In this document: piece after piece, positions 16,061 to 24,811 of the stretch | How the letters are laid out: every line of letters begins with the position of its first letter | How positions within the stretch are numbered: position 1 is the stretch's first letter | From: Ruminiclostridium sp. | Lineage (GTDB): Bacteria > Bacillota > Clostridia > Oscillospirales > Ruminococcaceae | DNA: 51,701 bases | Direction: 5' to 3' | Assembly: GCA_017635095.1 (NCBI GenBank) | Contig: JAGBMA010000092.1 | Location: forward strand, 94,994-146,694 | Position numbers and translations under genes: made by a program | Notes under the pieces: model-generated | What the model saw: the letters and a program-made list of their open reading frames with translations, nothing else | Database searches by the model: none | Told to the model about the DNA's origin: nothing

Positions 16061-16534
16061 TCAGCCCTCTATCCAGACCTTCTTCATGACAACGGGAGTA
16101 ACGGGCTTGTCGGAGTAGTCGGTCTCCGTATCGGCGATCTCGTCAACAACGTCCATGCCTTCGATGACCCTGCCGAATGCGGCATAGCTTCCGTCGAGAT
16201 GGGGGGCGTCCTTGTGCATGATGAAGAACTGGCAGCTTGCCGAGTTGGGGTCTGCCGCTCTCGCCATGGAGATAACGCCTCTTGTGTGTTTCAGGTCATT
16301 TTTGAAGCCGTTGGCTGCAAATTCGCCCTTGATGTGCTCGCCGGAGTTGCCGGTGCCGTTTCCGTGAGGACAGCCGCCCTGGATCATAAATCCGCTTATT
16401 ACTCTGTGGAATGTGAGTCCGTCATAAAAGCCCTTGTTTACGAGCTTTTCAAAGTTTGCAACAGTCTCGGGAGCCACTTCGGGACAGAGCTCAAGCTTTA
16501 TCTGCTTTCCGTTTTCAAATTCGATGATTACCAT
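16061..16534 (-). CDS. Peptidyl-prolyl cis-trans isomerase, cyclophilin type
   Basis: 157 residues, no signal peptide, so cytoplasmic. Cyclophilin marks: FHRVISGFMIQGG (active-site arginine and phenylalanine), SMARAADPNSASCQFFI, LDGSYAAFGRVIEGMDVVD. It catalyses proline isomerisation during folding. The start lies one base after the stop of the transglutaminase-like gene. Confidence 0.95.
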   Translation of the reverse strand: MVIIEFENGKQIKLELCPEVAPETVANFEKLVNKGFYDGLTFHRVISGFMIQGGCPHGNGTGNSGEHIKGEFAANGFKNDLKHTRGVISMARAADPNSASCQFFIMHKDAPHLDGSYAAFGRVIEGMDVVDEIADTETDYSDKPVTPVVMKKVWIEG

Positions 16535-16535
16535 G

Positions 16536-17876
16536 TTACATTTTCCTTCCTTTTACGATTATTACTGCCAGTATTGCGCCGACGGCGATCACAGCCGCCG
16601 CAAGAGCCGCAATAATGATGATATACACCGTGTCCGACTGATCGGACGCGGGGATCTCCGTGGTTTTGGGGTCTGCGGCGGGGAATGCCGCATCTTCTGC
16701 GCCGGAGGTGGTGTCATCGCCGACGTCTTTGTCAAGGGGTTGTGAGGTGATCTCGGAGAGCCTTTCCTCTCCTATCACCGTGACCTCGCCGAGAAGCTCC
16801 GTTTCCGGCTTTGCGGCGAAGTAGTGCCGCCGTTCAGCCTTGTCCGCCCTGTGATTGAGCGCCAGCGCCTCGTCGGTTATGTCGAAGTACATATATTTCG
16901 GTCTGCTGTCGGTGCGTTTGCCGCTGCCGTATGTGCCGGAGCCGTCCCAGCAGGAATCCACCCACACCCAGCGCTCTTCCTTTTCATACCAGAAAGCCGA
17001 CCATTCGTGGTTCTGCTTGCCTTCCTCAAGTTCCGCGTAGTGCATTCCCTCGTTGACGACGCCGCCCTTTATGTTCACGGCATCTATGCCTATCGACTCC
17101 GCCATGGCGCAGAACAGGTTCGTGAATCCCGCACATACCGTTTTTGCAGTTTTCAGGACGTTGCACAGCGCGATAGTTGAAGCGGTAACGCCGGTGTCGC
17201 GGGCATCGTTGTCGTAGTACACTTTCTCCGAGATGAAGCGGGATATTGCGCGGGCTTTTTCGTAGTCGTCGTCAAGACCTTCCGTTTCGCGCTCGGCGAG
17301 CATTTTTATCTGCTCAAGCGCTGCCGCGATCTCTTCCGCGTCCATTGTTGGGCTCAGATAGACCGCCGCGGCTTCCGCAGGGGCTTCGTAGATATGCTCA
17401 AATACCCGTGGGTTGGTCTCGCTGTATCCGTTCGTGGGGAAATACCAGCCGCGCTCTTCGTCGTAGAAGATGAAGTATCGCATAGCCGCCCCGGAGTTGA
17501 ACAGGAGCGTGAGTTTGTGCTCGCCTTCGTCGAAAGGCGTCACGGTGAGCTCGGACTCAAATGTTCCGTCCTCGTGGGCTTTCATGGAGTAGGATCCTGC
17601 GGTGTCATCTGAATCCTTGTCTATGAATATCTTACGCACGCGGTCGCCGGTGTACTTTCCGCGTATCGAGATCGTCTTTTTTGCAGTTTCAAAGACCGAG
17701 TAGTTATCGCTGCTGCGTGATGTGCGGAGAAGGTTGGTGCTTCCCGAAGGTTCGTCGTAGTCATCGGCGGATACCGGAACGGCGCAGAGCATGACGGCTG
17801 CAAGAAACGGGATAATACATATTAAAATCAGTTTTACCCGCCTTTCGTAAGAAAAGCGGGCGTTTTTCAGATACAA
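16536..17876 (-). CDS. Secreted, membrane-anchored transglutaminase-like protein
   Basis: 446 residues. A signal peptide (VKLILICIIPFLAAVMLC...VPVSA, cut near residue 36), a beta-rich N-terminal domain, a transglutaminase-like domain at about 180-340, a D/T-rich linker and a C-terminal membrane helix (VYIIIIAALAAAVIAVGAIL) with KGRKM. The catalytic triad is visible: Cys in KTVCAGFTNLF, His in NHEWSAFW, Asp in WVWVDSCWD. Such domains act as proteases or crosslinkers at the cell surface. The start is TTG at 17876 with GGAGGG eight bases upstream; no ATG has a comparable site. Confidence 0.82.
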   Translation of the reverse strand: MYLKNARFSYERRVKLILICIIPFLAAVMLCAVPVSADDYDEPSGSTNLLRTSRSSDNYSVFETAKKTISIRGKYTGDRVRKIFIDKDSDDTAGSYSMKAHEDGTFESELTVTPFDEGEHKLTLLFNSGAAMRYFIFYDEERGWYFPTNGYSETNPRVFEHIYEAPAEAAAVYLSPTMDAEEIAAALEQIKMLAERETEGLDDDYEKARAISRFISEKVYYDNDARDTGVTASTIALCNVLKTAKTVCAGFTNLFCAMAESIGIDAVNIKGGVVNEGMHYAELEEGKQNHEWSAFWYEKEERWVWVDSCWDGSGTYGSGKRTDSRPKYMYFDITDEALALNHRADKAERRHYFAAKPETELLGEVTVIGEERLSEITSQPLDKDVGDDTTSGAEDAAFPAADPKTTEIPASDQSDTVYIIIIAALAAAVIAVGAILAVIIVKGRKM

Positions 17877-17915
17877 GATCAGATCCCTCCGGTATTTCGG
17901 ATCGGCTTCTGCCGG

Positions 17916-18962
17916 TCAGAACATTTTCCTGAGCTCGTCCTTGTCGGGGCTGAACGTCATAGCTACATCCCTTGTTATGACATTGTCGCGGGCGAGACGC
18001 TTCAGGCTCTCGTTCATTGTTCTCATACCTGCGGAAACGTTTGATGCCATGACCTGTTCGATCTGGTGGATCTTTTCGGTACGGATATTGTTTGCGCAGG
18101 CATCGTTGTTGATAAGTATCTCGAAGGCTGCCACACGGCCTCTGTCCGTGTTCACGCACGGGATCAGCATCTGGGAGATGACGCCTCTGAGGTTGGCGGA
18201 GATCTGTGAACGGATCTGGTTCTGTTCCTCGGACGGGAAAACGTCGATGATACGGTTGATCGTCTGTGCGGCGCCGGTGGTATGCAGGGTACCGAGGACA
18301 AGGTGTCCGGTCTCTGCTGCAGTAATAGCGAGACGGATAGTTTCGTAGTCACGCATCTCTCCGACGAGGATAACGTCCGGGTTCTCACGCAGACCGCTTC
18401 GCAGTGCGGCGTTGAAGTCGGAAACGTCGGTGCCTATCTCACGCTGATGTATTGTAGCGAGTTTCGGCTCGTAGATGTACTCAACAGGGTCTTCGATGGT
18501 AAGTATATGGCACGGCCGCATATTATTGATATGATCGACCATTGTTGCGAGGGTGGTGGACTTGCCCGATCCGGTAGGTCCGGTAACGAGGATAAGGCCT
18601 TTAAGCTCTTTTGTCATCTCGATAGCCGCGTTCGGGAGCATTATATCCTTGAAAGAAGGAACGTGTTCGTTGAGCAGTCGGATAGCTGCAGCGAGTTTAC
18701 CGCCGTTCTGGTGATAAACGTTTACTCTCTGGCGGCCGCCGGACGAACAGGTGAAGGAGAAGTCGAGGTCGATGTTTTCGCCGAGCTTTCTTTCCTGATC
18801 CGCTGTGAGCATGGACAGGATCAGCCTGTATGTGTCGTCGTCCTTCATATCGAACTTTTTGAGCTCACCGTTTATACGGATCGCGGTAGGTGCTCCGACA
18901 GTAAGGTGAATATCGGATGCGTTCTTGCTTCTTGCAAAGTTTACGAGCTTGTCTAATTCCAT
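17916..18962 (-). CDS. pilT: PilT-family retraction ATPase
   Basis: 348 residues, the PilT length. ASDIHLTVGAPTAIRING at the N-terminus, Walker A GPTGSGKST near residue 128, Asp box ILTIEDPVEY, Walker B VILVGEMRDYETI, His box TGHLVLGTLHTT. PilT hexamers disassemble type IV pili. No pilin, pilB, pilC, pilM or prepilin peptidase gene is in the window, so the pilus genes must be elsewhere or the ATPase has another partner. Start ATG 18962 follows AAGGAAAAGGAT. It is second in the eight-gene run. Confidence 0.93.
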   Translation of the reverse strand: MELDKLVNFARSKNASDIHLTVGAPTAIRINGELKKFDMKDDDTYRLILSMLTADQERKLGENIDLDFSFTCSSGGRQRVNVYHQNGGKLAAAIRLLNEHVPSFKDIMLPNAAIEMTKELKGLILVTGPTGSGKSTTLATMVDHINNMRPCHILTIEDPVEYIYEPKLATIHQREIGTDVSDFNAALRSGLRENPDVILVGEMRDYETIRLAITAAETGHLVLGTLHTTGAAQTINRIIDVFPSEEQNQIRSQISANLRGVISQMLIPCVNTDRGRVAAFEILINNDACANNIRTEKIHQIEQVMASNVSAGMRTMNESLKRLARDNVITRDVAMTFSPDKDELRKMF

Positions 18963-18987
18963 ATCCTTTTCCTTCCTTTGACAGAAC

Positions 18988-19530
18988 TTATTTTATTTTA
19001 AATTGTATGCCGCTGACGGAGAGATATACCTCCTGGGCCGTATTTGCGATACGCTGGTTCACCATTCCCATGATATCGCGGAAGGCGACCTCTTCCGGAG
19101 AAAGATGCATGACCGAGAAGCCGGGTTCTATCGTGATTATGACGAGAGCTCCGTTGAGCTCTTCGACACGGTTCATACACTCTATGACGTTGTTTACGAC
19201 ATAGTTCCGGATCTTTTCGGATTCTTCCCTTGTGATCTTTGAGATATCCTTTGCCGTATTTTTCATGGCATTCGTAACGAACCCGGCGAGGTCGTCGAGA
19301 ATGAAGAACTTATGGTCTTTCATAAGCGACACGGGATCGTTCACGCTGTTGATTATCTCCCATTTTACATCGTTTTCCTTGTTGGAAAACTCAAGTCTGT
19401 TAAGAGTTTCTTCTTTCATTTCCGGGCTGGTGTTCATGTAAAGAACGTTGTCGCAGGTCCTGAAATAAGATATTGCCCATCTGCTCTTGCCGCTTGCGGC
19501 ACTGCCGGTGACGAGGGTTATACTTGCCAT
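18988..19530 (-). CDS. CobU-like nucleotide-binding protein lacking the catalytic histidine
   Basis: 180 residues. CobU family by its P-loop LVTGSAASGKSRWA, the FILDDLAGFVTN strand and the C-terminal block AFRDIMGMVNQRIANTAQEV. CobU phosphorylates adenosylcobinamide and then adds GMP, using a histidine in R-x2-H/HH-x5-RP-x2-W for the guanylyl intermediate. Here the region reads RLEFSNKENDVKW and has no histidine at all. A kinase or other NTP-binding role is thus more likely than full cobalamin synthesis, and no cob genes are nearby. The start at 19530 has GGAGG seven bases upstream; the frame extends to 19596 without such a site. First gene of the run. Confidence 0.72.
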   Translation of the reverse strand: MASITLVTGSAASGKSRWAISYFRTCDNVLYMNTSPEMKEETLNRLEFSNKENDVKWEIINSVNDPVSLMKDHKFFILDDLAGFVTNAMKNTAKDISKITREESEKIRNYVVNNVIECMNRVEELNGALVIITIEPGFSVMHLSPEEVAFRDIMGMVNQRIANTAQEVYLSVSGIQFKIK

Positions 19531-19610
19531 GATAATACCTCCGTGGCATATTTGACCTATACGAACGGGGAGTAATGCGCTGTTGTGAAACAACACAAAT
19601 ACACAAATTA

Positions 19611-19639
19611 ATTATAAACATTTTTCTTCAAAAAGTCAA
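19611..19639 (-). promoter_or_regulatory. Promoter of the CobU-like/pilT operon
   Basis: On the minus strand TTGACT (19634-19639), 17 bases, TATAAT (19611-19616). A small hairpin TGTTG/CAACA (19581-19595) lies in the leader. Confidence 0.85.
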
Positions 19640-19696
19640 GTATATTCTTACAATTGTGCATAATATTGCCGCATGAAAAATCTGCACAAAAAGTAC

Positions 19697-19725
19697 TTGT
19701 TTTATTTGTGTATTTGTGATATAAT
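19697..19725 (+). promoter_or_regulatory. Promoter of the DUF6106 gene
   Basis: TTGTTT (19697-19702), 17 bases, TATAAT (19720-19725). Confidence 0.7.
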
Positions 19726-19766
19726 AATAAAGTATGATTTCTTGCATTTAAAAGGAGACGATATAT

Positions 19767-20387
19767 ATGGACAGATTTTCCGAGCAGCTCGTCGCGAAGC
19801 TCTCTACCGGAAAGGATATGTTCCTCAGGGGGTGCCTTGTCGCGGGAGCTATGCTTCTGATAGGTGTTATTATTTTCTTTCTTGGTGCATTCAACCTCTG
19901 GCTCATTGCGCTGTGCCTTAGCGCGGCGGTCATCTGGGGGGTTGTCTGGCTGCTCCAGGGAACATTCGTGGAGTATGAGTACATCGTCACCAACGATGAC
20001 CTCGATATTGACAAGATCATAGGAAGAAGAAAGCGCAAACGCCTTATAACCGTAAGCCTTCGCGAGGCTAAGGAGCTTTATGAGTACGATCCCGCAAAGG
20101 AAGTGAACGCTTCCGTCACAGTAATGGCGCATGACGAGTCGGGCGTGGGAATGTACTGCTTTATCTGCGCAACGAAGGAATACGGTGATCTTGCGATCGT
20201 ATTCAATCCCGACAAGCGTACACTTTTCAATATGATCGGCGGGTTTTCTCCCGCTGTGAGAGCTAAATACTCCGAGCTGTATAAAAAAGTAAAGCCTTCG
20301 GAGACGGAAGACGATGAAGATGAGACGGAGAGTGCGGACAATGCCGTGAACGAAGCAGATGAAGCTCCGGACGGCACGGAGGAATAA
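19767..20387 (+). CDS. DUF6106-like membrane protein
   Basis: 206 residues: a short cytoplasmic start, two membrane helices at about 20-65 (CLVAGAMLLIGVIIFFLGAF and WLIALCLSAAVIWGVVWLL), then a PH-like cytoplasmic domain (VEYEYIVTNDDLDIDKIIGR, later GDLAIVFNPDKRTLFNMI) and an acidic tail of about 35 residues. The family is found in clostridia and has no known role. Start follows AAAAGGAGACG. Its 3' end holds the GGAGG that serves the next gene, one base away, so the two are co-transcribed. Confidence 0.7.
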   Translation: MDRFSEQLVAKLSTGKDMFLRGCLVAGAMLLIGVIIFFLGAFNLWLIALCLSAAVIWGVVWLLQGTFVEYEYIVTNDDLDIDKIIGRRKRKRLITVSLREAKELYEYDPAKEVNASVTVMAHDESGVGMYCFICATKEYGDLAIVFNPDKRTLFNMIGGFSPAVRAKYSELYKKVKPSETEDDEDETESADNAVNEADEAPDGTEE

Positions 20388-20388
20388 C

Positions 20389-23300
20389 TTGAAAAAAGCA
20401 CTTCTTAAAAGCTCGCTCCGCGAGATACGTTCGACCCTCAGCCGCTTTCTCTCTATCTTTGGTATAGTTGCAATAGGCGTAGGCTTTTTTGCCGGCGTAA
20501 AGACAGCCGCTCCCGATATGCGCAATACCGTGGACGATTACCTTGACGGCTCGAAGCTCATGGATATGCGGCTCGTTTCGACATACGGCTTCGATGACAA
20601 CGACATAGCGGCGCTCCGTGAGATCGGGGGCGCGGAGGTGTATCCTTCGTACTTTACCGACCTTGTGGCGCATTACGCCGACCGTTCTCCTGCAGCCGCA
20701 AGACTTATCGCGGTCAGCGACGCGGTAAAGGAAGAAAAGCTCAACATACTTGCTCTCGTTGACGGACGTATGCCGGAAAAACCGGGGGAATGCGTCGTCA
20801 ATTCCACAAAGATGATGGGCGGCCCCACGATCGGCGACAGCGTGACATTCACCGATAACAGCGGCGCTGTGCCGGAGGACATCATATCGGTGAACGAGTA
20901 CACTATCGTCGGCAAGGTGCGCTCCGCCATGTACATAGACAAGACCACCCGAGGCAGCACTTCCGTGGGCAACGGGTCCATAGAGTCCGTATATTACATT
21001 CCCGAGGAGAACTTCTGCGTTGAGTATAACACCGAGGTTTATCTGCGGTTCCCGGAGCTTGACGGATATAATTGCTACGAAAGCGATTACAAGGACGCCA
21101 TGGACGAGCTCAAGGACAGGGCGGAGGACATAGGCGAAAGACGCGCAGAGGAACGCTTTGCGGATATAAAGCGGGAAGCCGACGAGAAACTTGCGGACGC
21201 GGAAAAAGAACTTGCAGACGCGGAAGCCGAGTACAACGACAAGATAGCCGACGGTGAGAAGGAGATCTCGGACGGCGAGAAAGAGATCGCAGACAATGAG
21301 CAGAAGATAGTCGACGCGGAAGATGAGATCGCGGAAAATGAGCAGAAGCTCATCGACGCGGAAGCCGAGATCGCCGAGAACGAACAGAAGCTCATTGACG
21401 CGCAGGCAGAGATAACCGACGGTGAAAAGAAGCTTGCGGACGGCGAAAAAGAGATCGCCGACAATGAAAAGAAACTCTCTGACGGCGAAAGCGAGATCGC
21501 GGACAACAGAAAGAAGCTCGATGATGCCCGGAAAAAGTATGACGACGGGCTTAAAGAATACAATGACGGACTGAAGAAGTACAACGACGGTCTGGCGGAA
21601 TATGAGAAGAACCTCGCGGAGCTGAACTCGCGGAAAGAGCAGCTCGAAGCCGCCTGGGAAGAATATAACGCGGGTGCGGAAGCGCTTGAAGCCGGAAAAA
21701 CTCAGCTTTCGGAGCAGAAAGCCGCGGTAGAGGCGGGGTTGGCACAGGCTGCCGCTGCTATGGGCGTGCCGGAGATCACCGATGAGATGCTCGTGCAGCT
21801 CGCACAGGCGGATCCGCAGATGGCACAGCTCGCCGCGGGAAAGCAGGCGATAGCCGATGCGGAAGCGGAGATATCGCAGAATGAAGCTGTTCTTGCAGCT
21901 TCAAGAGCACAGCTCGAAGAAGGTCAGTCCCAGATCGACGAGGGGAGCCGGCAGCTCGAAGAGGGCAAAAAGACCCTTGATGACAGCAGGAAACAGCTTG
22001 ATGAAGCAGCGGCAACGCTGGAAAATGCAAAGAAAGAGATAGATAACGGAGACGCGGAGCTTGCAAAAGCGGAAAACGAGCTCGCCGACGGCAGAAAAAA
22101 GCTTGAGGACGGGAAAAAGGAGCTTGCCGACAACAGGGCAAAGATCGAGGACGCAAAACGCGAGCTTGCCGACGGCATAAAAGAGATCGAGGACGCAAAG
22201 CAGGAGGTCGCGGACGGCTGGGTCGAGCTGAACGACGGCAAGACCGAAGTTGAAGACGGCAAAAAGGAGCTTGCGGACGCGAAAGTCAAACTCGAAGACG
22301 GCAGAAAAGAACTTGAAGACGGAAAGAAAGAGGGCGCGGAAAAGATTGCCGACGCAAAAGCGGAGCTCGATGATGCGCGAAGCAAGATCGACGACCTCTC
22401 GAAGCCGAAATGGTACGCGTTTACCCGCGACGGTAACCCCGGATACTCGGAATACGGCGAGAATGCCGACAGGATCAATAATATCGCCAGCGTGTTCCCC
22501 GTGTTCTTCATAGTTGTGGCTATGCTTGTCTGCCTTACAACGATGTCGCGTATGGTGGAGGAGCAGCGTGTCGGTATAGGTACACTGAAAGCCCTCGGCT
22601 ACGGAAACGCCAGCATCATCTTCAAGTATATGCTTTACGCGGTATCGGCAACTCTGCTGGGCTGCGTCGTAGGATTTACGGTGGGTATGTATCTGTTCCC
22701 ATACGTTATAATCACGGCTTACGGTATGATGTACGACATTCCCGGGATCTCACTCGGTATAGACCCGGTCACCGCGGCTTCGGCGACTCTCGTGTTCACG
22801 GCTGCGACTGCGCTCACGGTGTACTTCACGTCCCGCTCGGCGCTTGCGGAACAGGCTGCGCAGCTCATGCGGCCGAAAACCCCGAAAAACGGCAAGCGGA
22901 TACTGCTTGAGCATATAACGCCGATCTGGAAACACTTCAATTTCAGCGGCAAGGTGACTGCGCGCAACCTTTTCAGGTACAAGCGGAAGATGCTCATGAC
23001 GGTCATCGGTATTTCCGGCTGTACGGCGCTTCTGCTCACGGGACTTGCGCTTTACGATGCGATAAACGACATTATCGCCAAGCAGTTCAACGATATCCAG
23101 GATTACCAGGGTATCCTTGCGTATGACCGCGAGGAACACCCCGAAGCTGCTGACGAGGCGGCGGATATAATAGCTGCAAATGGCGGCGAGAGCATAAGGG
23201 TGTATCAGAAGCTCGTCAAGGTGAATGCAGCGGGAAAATCCGTCAATGCTTATATTGCAGTCCCCTCCGAGCCGGAGAAGTTCACCGAATTCTTCGACCT

Positions 23301-24078
23301 GCGGAGCAGGACCACCGGCGAGAGATTCAGCCTTACAGATGATACCATTTATATAGATGAAAAGACGACGCTGCTGCTCAACGGGATATCTGCCGGCGAC
23401 AGTGTTGAGATCGAGCTCAGCGAGACGGAAAAATACACTGTCACGGTGACGGCGCCCTTTGAGAACTATCCGAACCACTACGTCTATATGACCGAGGGCG
23501 GATATGAGCGCATATTCGGTGAAAAGCCGGAGTACAATGTGCTCTACTTCCGTCACGGGCTCGGCACGGGAGACGAGCAGGATAAACTCGGCGAGGAGCT
23601 GCTCGCGGTGGAGGGAGCCCTCAACGTAACGTTCAACTCCAACACCATGGCCACATTTACCCAGATGCTCGATACCCTGAGCATGGTCATCGTGGTCATT
23701 ATCGCCTCCGCGGGACTGCTTGCATTCGTGGTCATGTATAATCTCACGAACATTAACATTACCGAACGCATAAGAGAGATAGCGACGCTGAAAGTGCTCG
23801 GTTTCTACGACGGCGAGGTTGACAGCTATATCTTCCGCGAAAATATCCTTCTTGCGCTTCTTGGCACCGGCGCGGGTCTTGTGCTCGGAATTTTCCTTGC
23901 AAGGTTCGTTATAACAACCGCCGAAGTCGATCTCGTGATGTTCGGAAGGAACATATATCCGCTGAGTTTCGTGCTCGCGGCGGCGGCTACGATGCTGTTC
24001 TCGGTGCTGGTCACACTTGCGATGCACAAGAGGCTCAAAGATGTGAACATGATAGAAGCGCTTAAATCTGTGGAATAA
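20389..24078 (+). CDS. Giant FtsX-type ABC permease with extracellular coiled coil
   Basis: 1,229 residues. Start TTG at 20389 with GGAGG at 20378-20382; the in-frame ATG at 20359 lies inside the previous gene without a ribosome site. Order: one helix at about 15-35 (FLSIFGIVAIGVGFFAGV), extracellular MacB-like domain to 230, coiled coil about 235-670 built of seven-residue units such as ELADGEKEIADNE, interrupted at about 454-484 (MGVPEITDEMLVQLAQ), FtsX domain 1 (about 697-830), a second helix and extracellular domain (about 865-1080), FtsX domain 2 (about 1092-1229). It resembles the large FtsX-like permeases of gut Firmicutes. No ABC ATPase is adjacent. Confidence 0.85.
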   Translation: MKKALLKSSLREIRSTLSRFLSIFGIVAIGVGFFAGVKTAAPDMRNTVDDYLDGSKLMDMRLVSTYGFDDNDIAALREIGGAEVYPSYFTDLVAHYADRSPAAARLIAVSDAVKEEKLNILALVDGRMPEKPGECVVNSTKMMGGPTIGDSVTFTDNSGAVPEDIISVNEYTIVGKVRSAMYIDKTTRGSTSVGNGSIESVYYIPEENFCVEYNTEVYLRFPELDGYNCYESDYKDAMDELKDRAEDIGERRAEERFADIKREADEKLADAEKELADAEAEYNDKIADGEKEISDGEKEIADNEQKIVDAEDEIAENEQKLIDAEAEIAENEQKLIDAQAEITDGEKKLADGEKEIADNEKKLSDGESEIADNRKKLDDARKKYDDGLKEYNDGLKKYNDGLAEYEKNLAELNSRKEQLEAAWEEYNAGAEALEAGKTQLSEQKAAVEAGLAQAAAAMGVPEITDEMLVQLAQADPQMAQLAAGKQAIADAEAEISQNEAVLAASRAQLEEGQSQIDEGSRQLEEGKKTLDDSRKQLDEAAATLENAKKEIDNGDAELAKAENELADGRKKLEDGKKELADNRAKIEDAKRELADGIKEIEDAKQEVADGWVELNDGKTEVEDGKKELADAKVKLEDGRKELEDGKKEGAEKIADAKAELDDARSKIDDLSKPKWYAFTRDGNPGYSEYGENADRINNIASVFPVFFIVVAMLVCLTTMSRMVEEQRVGIGTLKALGYGNASIIFKYMLYAVSATLLGCVVGFTVGMYLFPYVIITAYGMMYDIPGISLGIDPVTAASATLVFTAATALTVYFTSRSALAEQAAQLMRPKTPKNGKRILLEHITPIWKHFNFSGKVTARNLFRYKRKMLMTVIGISGCTALLLTGLALYDAINDIIAKQFNDIQDYQGILAYDREEHPEAADEAADIIAANGGESIRVYQKLVKVNAAGKSVNAYIAVPSEPEKFTEFFDLRSRTTGERFSLTDDTIYIDEKTTLLLNGISAGDSVEIELSETEKYTVTVTAPFENYPNHYVYMTEGGYERIFGEKPEYNVLYFRHGLGTGDEQDKLGEELLAVEGALNVTFNSNTMATFTQMLDTLSMVIVVIIASAGLLAFVVMYNLTNINITERIREIATLKVLGFYDGEVDSYIFRENILLALLGTGAGLVLGIFLARFVITTAEVDLVMFGRNIYPLSFVLAAAATMLFSVLVTLAMHKRLKDVNMIEALKSVE

Positions 24079-24235
24079 CGATATGTAGTATTATCCGGCA
24101 GGCGCCGCACAACATATATTATATGTGCCGCAGAGACTGCAATAAAATATACGGAAAAAATTTTGTAAAAGTGAAACTTTTTTACCGAAATCTCCTACTA
24201 CCTATATGTAGGGGGTAAAAAGCGAGGTGAGCTTG

Positions 24236-24778
24236 TTGGGAAGCGATGCGCTTGATGCCTATTTTAACAAAGTCTATGGCGAGACGTTCCGCGCGGTCTC
24301 CAGATTCGTTGTCAGCAAATGCGGCAGCGTACAGGATTCCGAGGATATAGTCCAGAATATCTATACCCGCTTTTATCAGCGTATTGCAAAAAAGGGGTAC
24401 GACGATATCGAGAGCGCCGAGGCTTTCGTTATCAATATCGCGAAATTTGAATGCAGGAACTACTTCGGTTCGGTCAAGAAGCACAGCGTAAGCACAAACT
24501 TCTCAGAGTACTCCGAAGAACAGATGGTCGAGATCGAAAAGGAAATGTCCAAAGAGCAGAAAAACCTTGAGGACGTCCTTTGCAATGAGATCCTCGCAAA
24601 ACAGATCTTCGACGATATTGCCAGAGACGACCCGGTCATTGGTCGTATATTCTATCTTCACTTCGTATGCGATATGAAGCTCGATGAAGTCGCGAAAGAG
24701 CTCGACCTTACGCTCTCTTCCGTCAAGAACAAGCTTTATCGTACCATAGAAAGACAGAAGAAAAAATTTGACATCTGA
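24236..24778 (+). CDS. RNA polymerase sigma-70 family factor (ECF-like)
   Basis: About 180 residues. Region 2 (DSEDIVQNIYTRFYQRI, about residues 32-48) and region 4 helix-turn-helix (MKLDEVAKELDLTLSSVKNK then LYRTIERQKKKF) with no region 1 or 3, so an ECF-type factor. Three in-frame starts compete: GTG 24227, TTG 24233, TTG 24236. The ribosome site GAGGTGA at 24224-24230 overlaps the GTG, so TTG 24236 fits best. Upstream 24079-24235 has TGAAAC at 24171, which resembles an ECF -35, and CCTAC/GTAGG flanks at 24194-24212; a self-regulated promoter is possible but unproven. The next gene is probably its regulator. Confidence 0.82.
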   Translation: MGSDALDAYFNKVYGETFRAVSRFVVSKCGSVQDSEDIVQNIYTRFYQRIAKKGYDDIESAEAFVINIAKFECRNYFGSVKKHSVSTNFSEYSEEQMVEIEKEMSKEQKNLEDVLCNEILAKQIFDDIARDDPVIGRIFYLHFVCDMKLDEVAKELDLTLSSVKNKLYRTIERQKKKFDI

Positions 24779-24811
24779 TTTATCATTATTATATGAAAGG
24801 AGGTTCAGTAT

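Noticed and set aside
15452-16615. 387-codon frame antisense to ung and cyclophilin
   Set aside because: Both opposite genes have complete catalytic motifs; no ribosome site.
21180-22380. 21-base tandem repeats that could be taken for a CRISPR or minisatellite
   Set aside because: They are in frame and encode the heptads of a coiled coil; no spacers.
22750-24027. 425-codon frame antisense to the FtsX-type permease
   Set aside because: Shadow of a real coding region with high GC third positions.
24079-24235. Near-palindrome ACATATATTATATGT after the FtsX-type gene as a terminator
   Set aside because: Weak A/T stem, no T-run; could be an operator, but nothing supports this.
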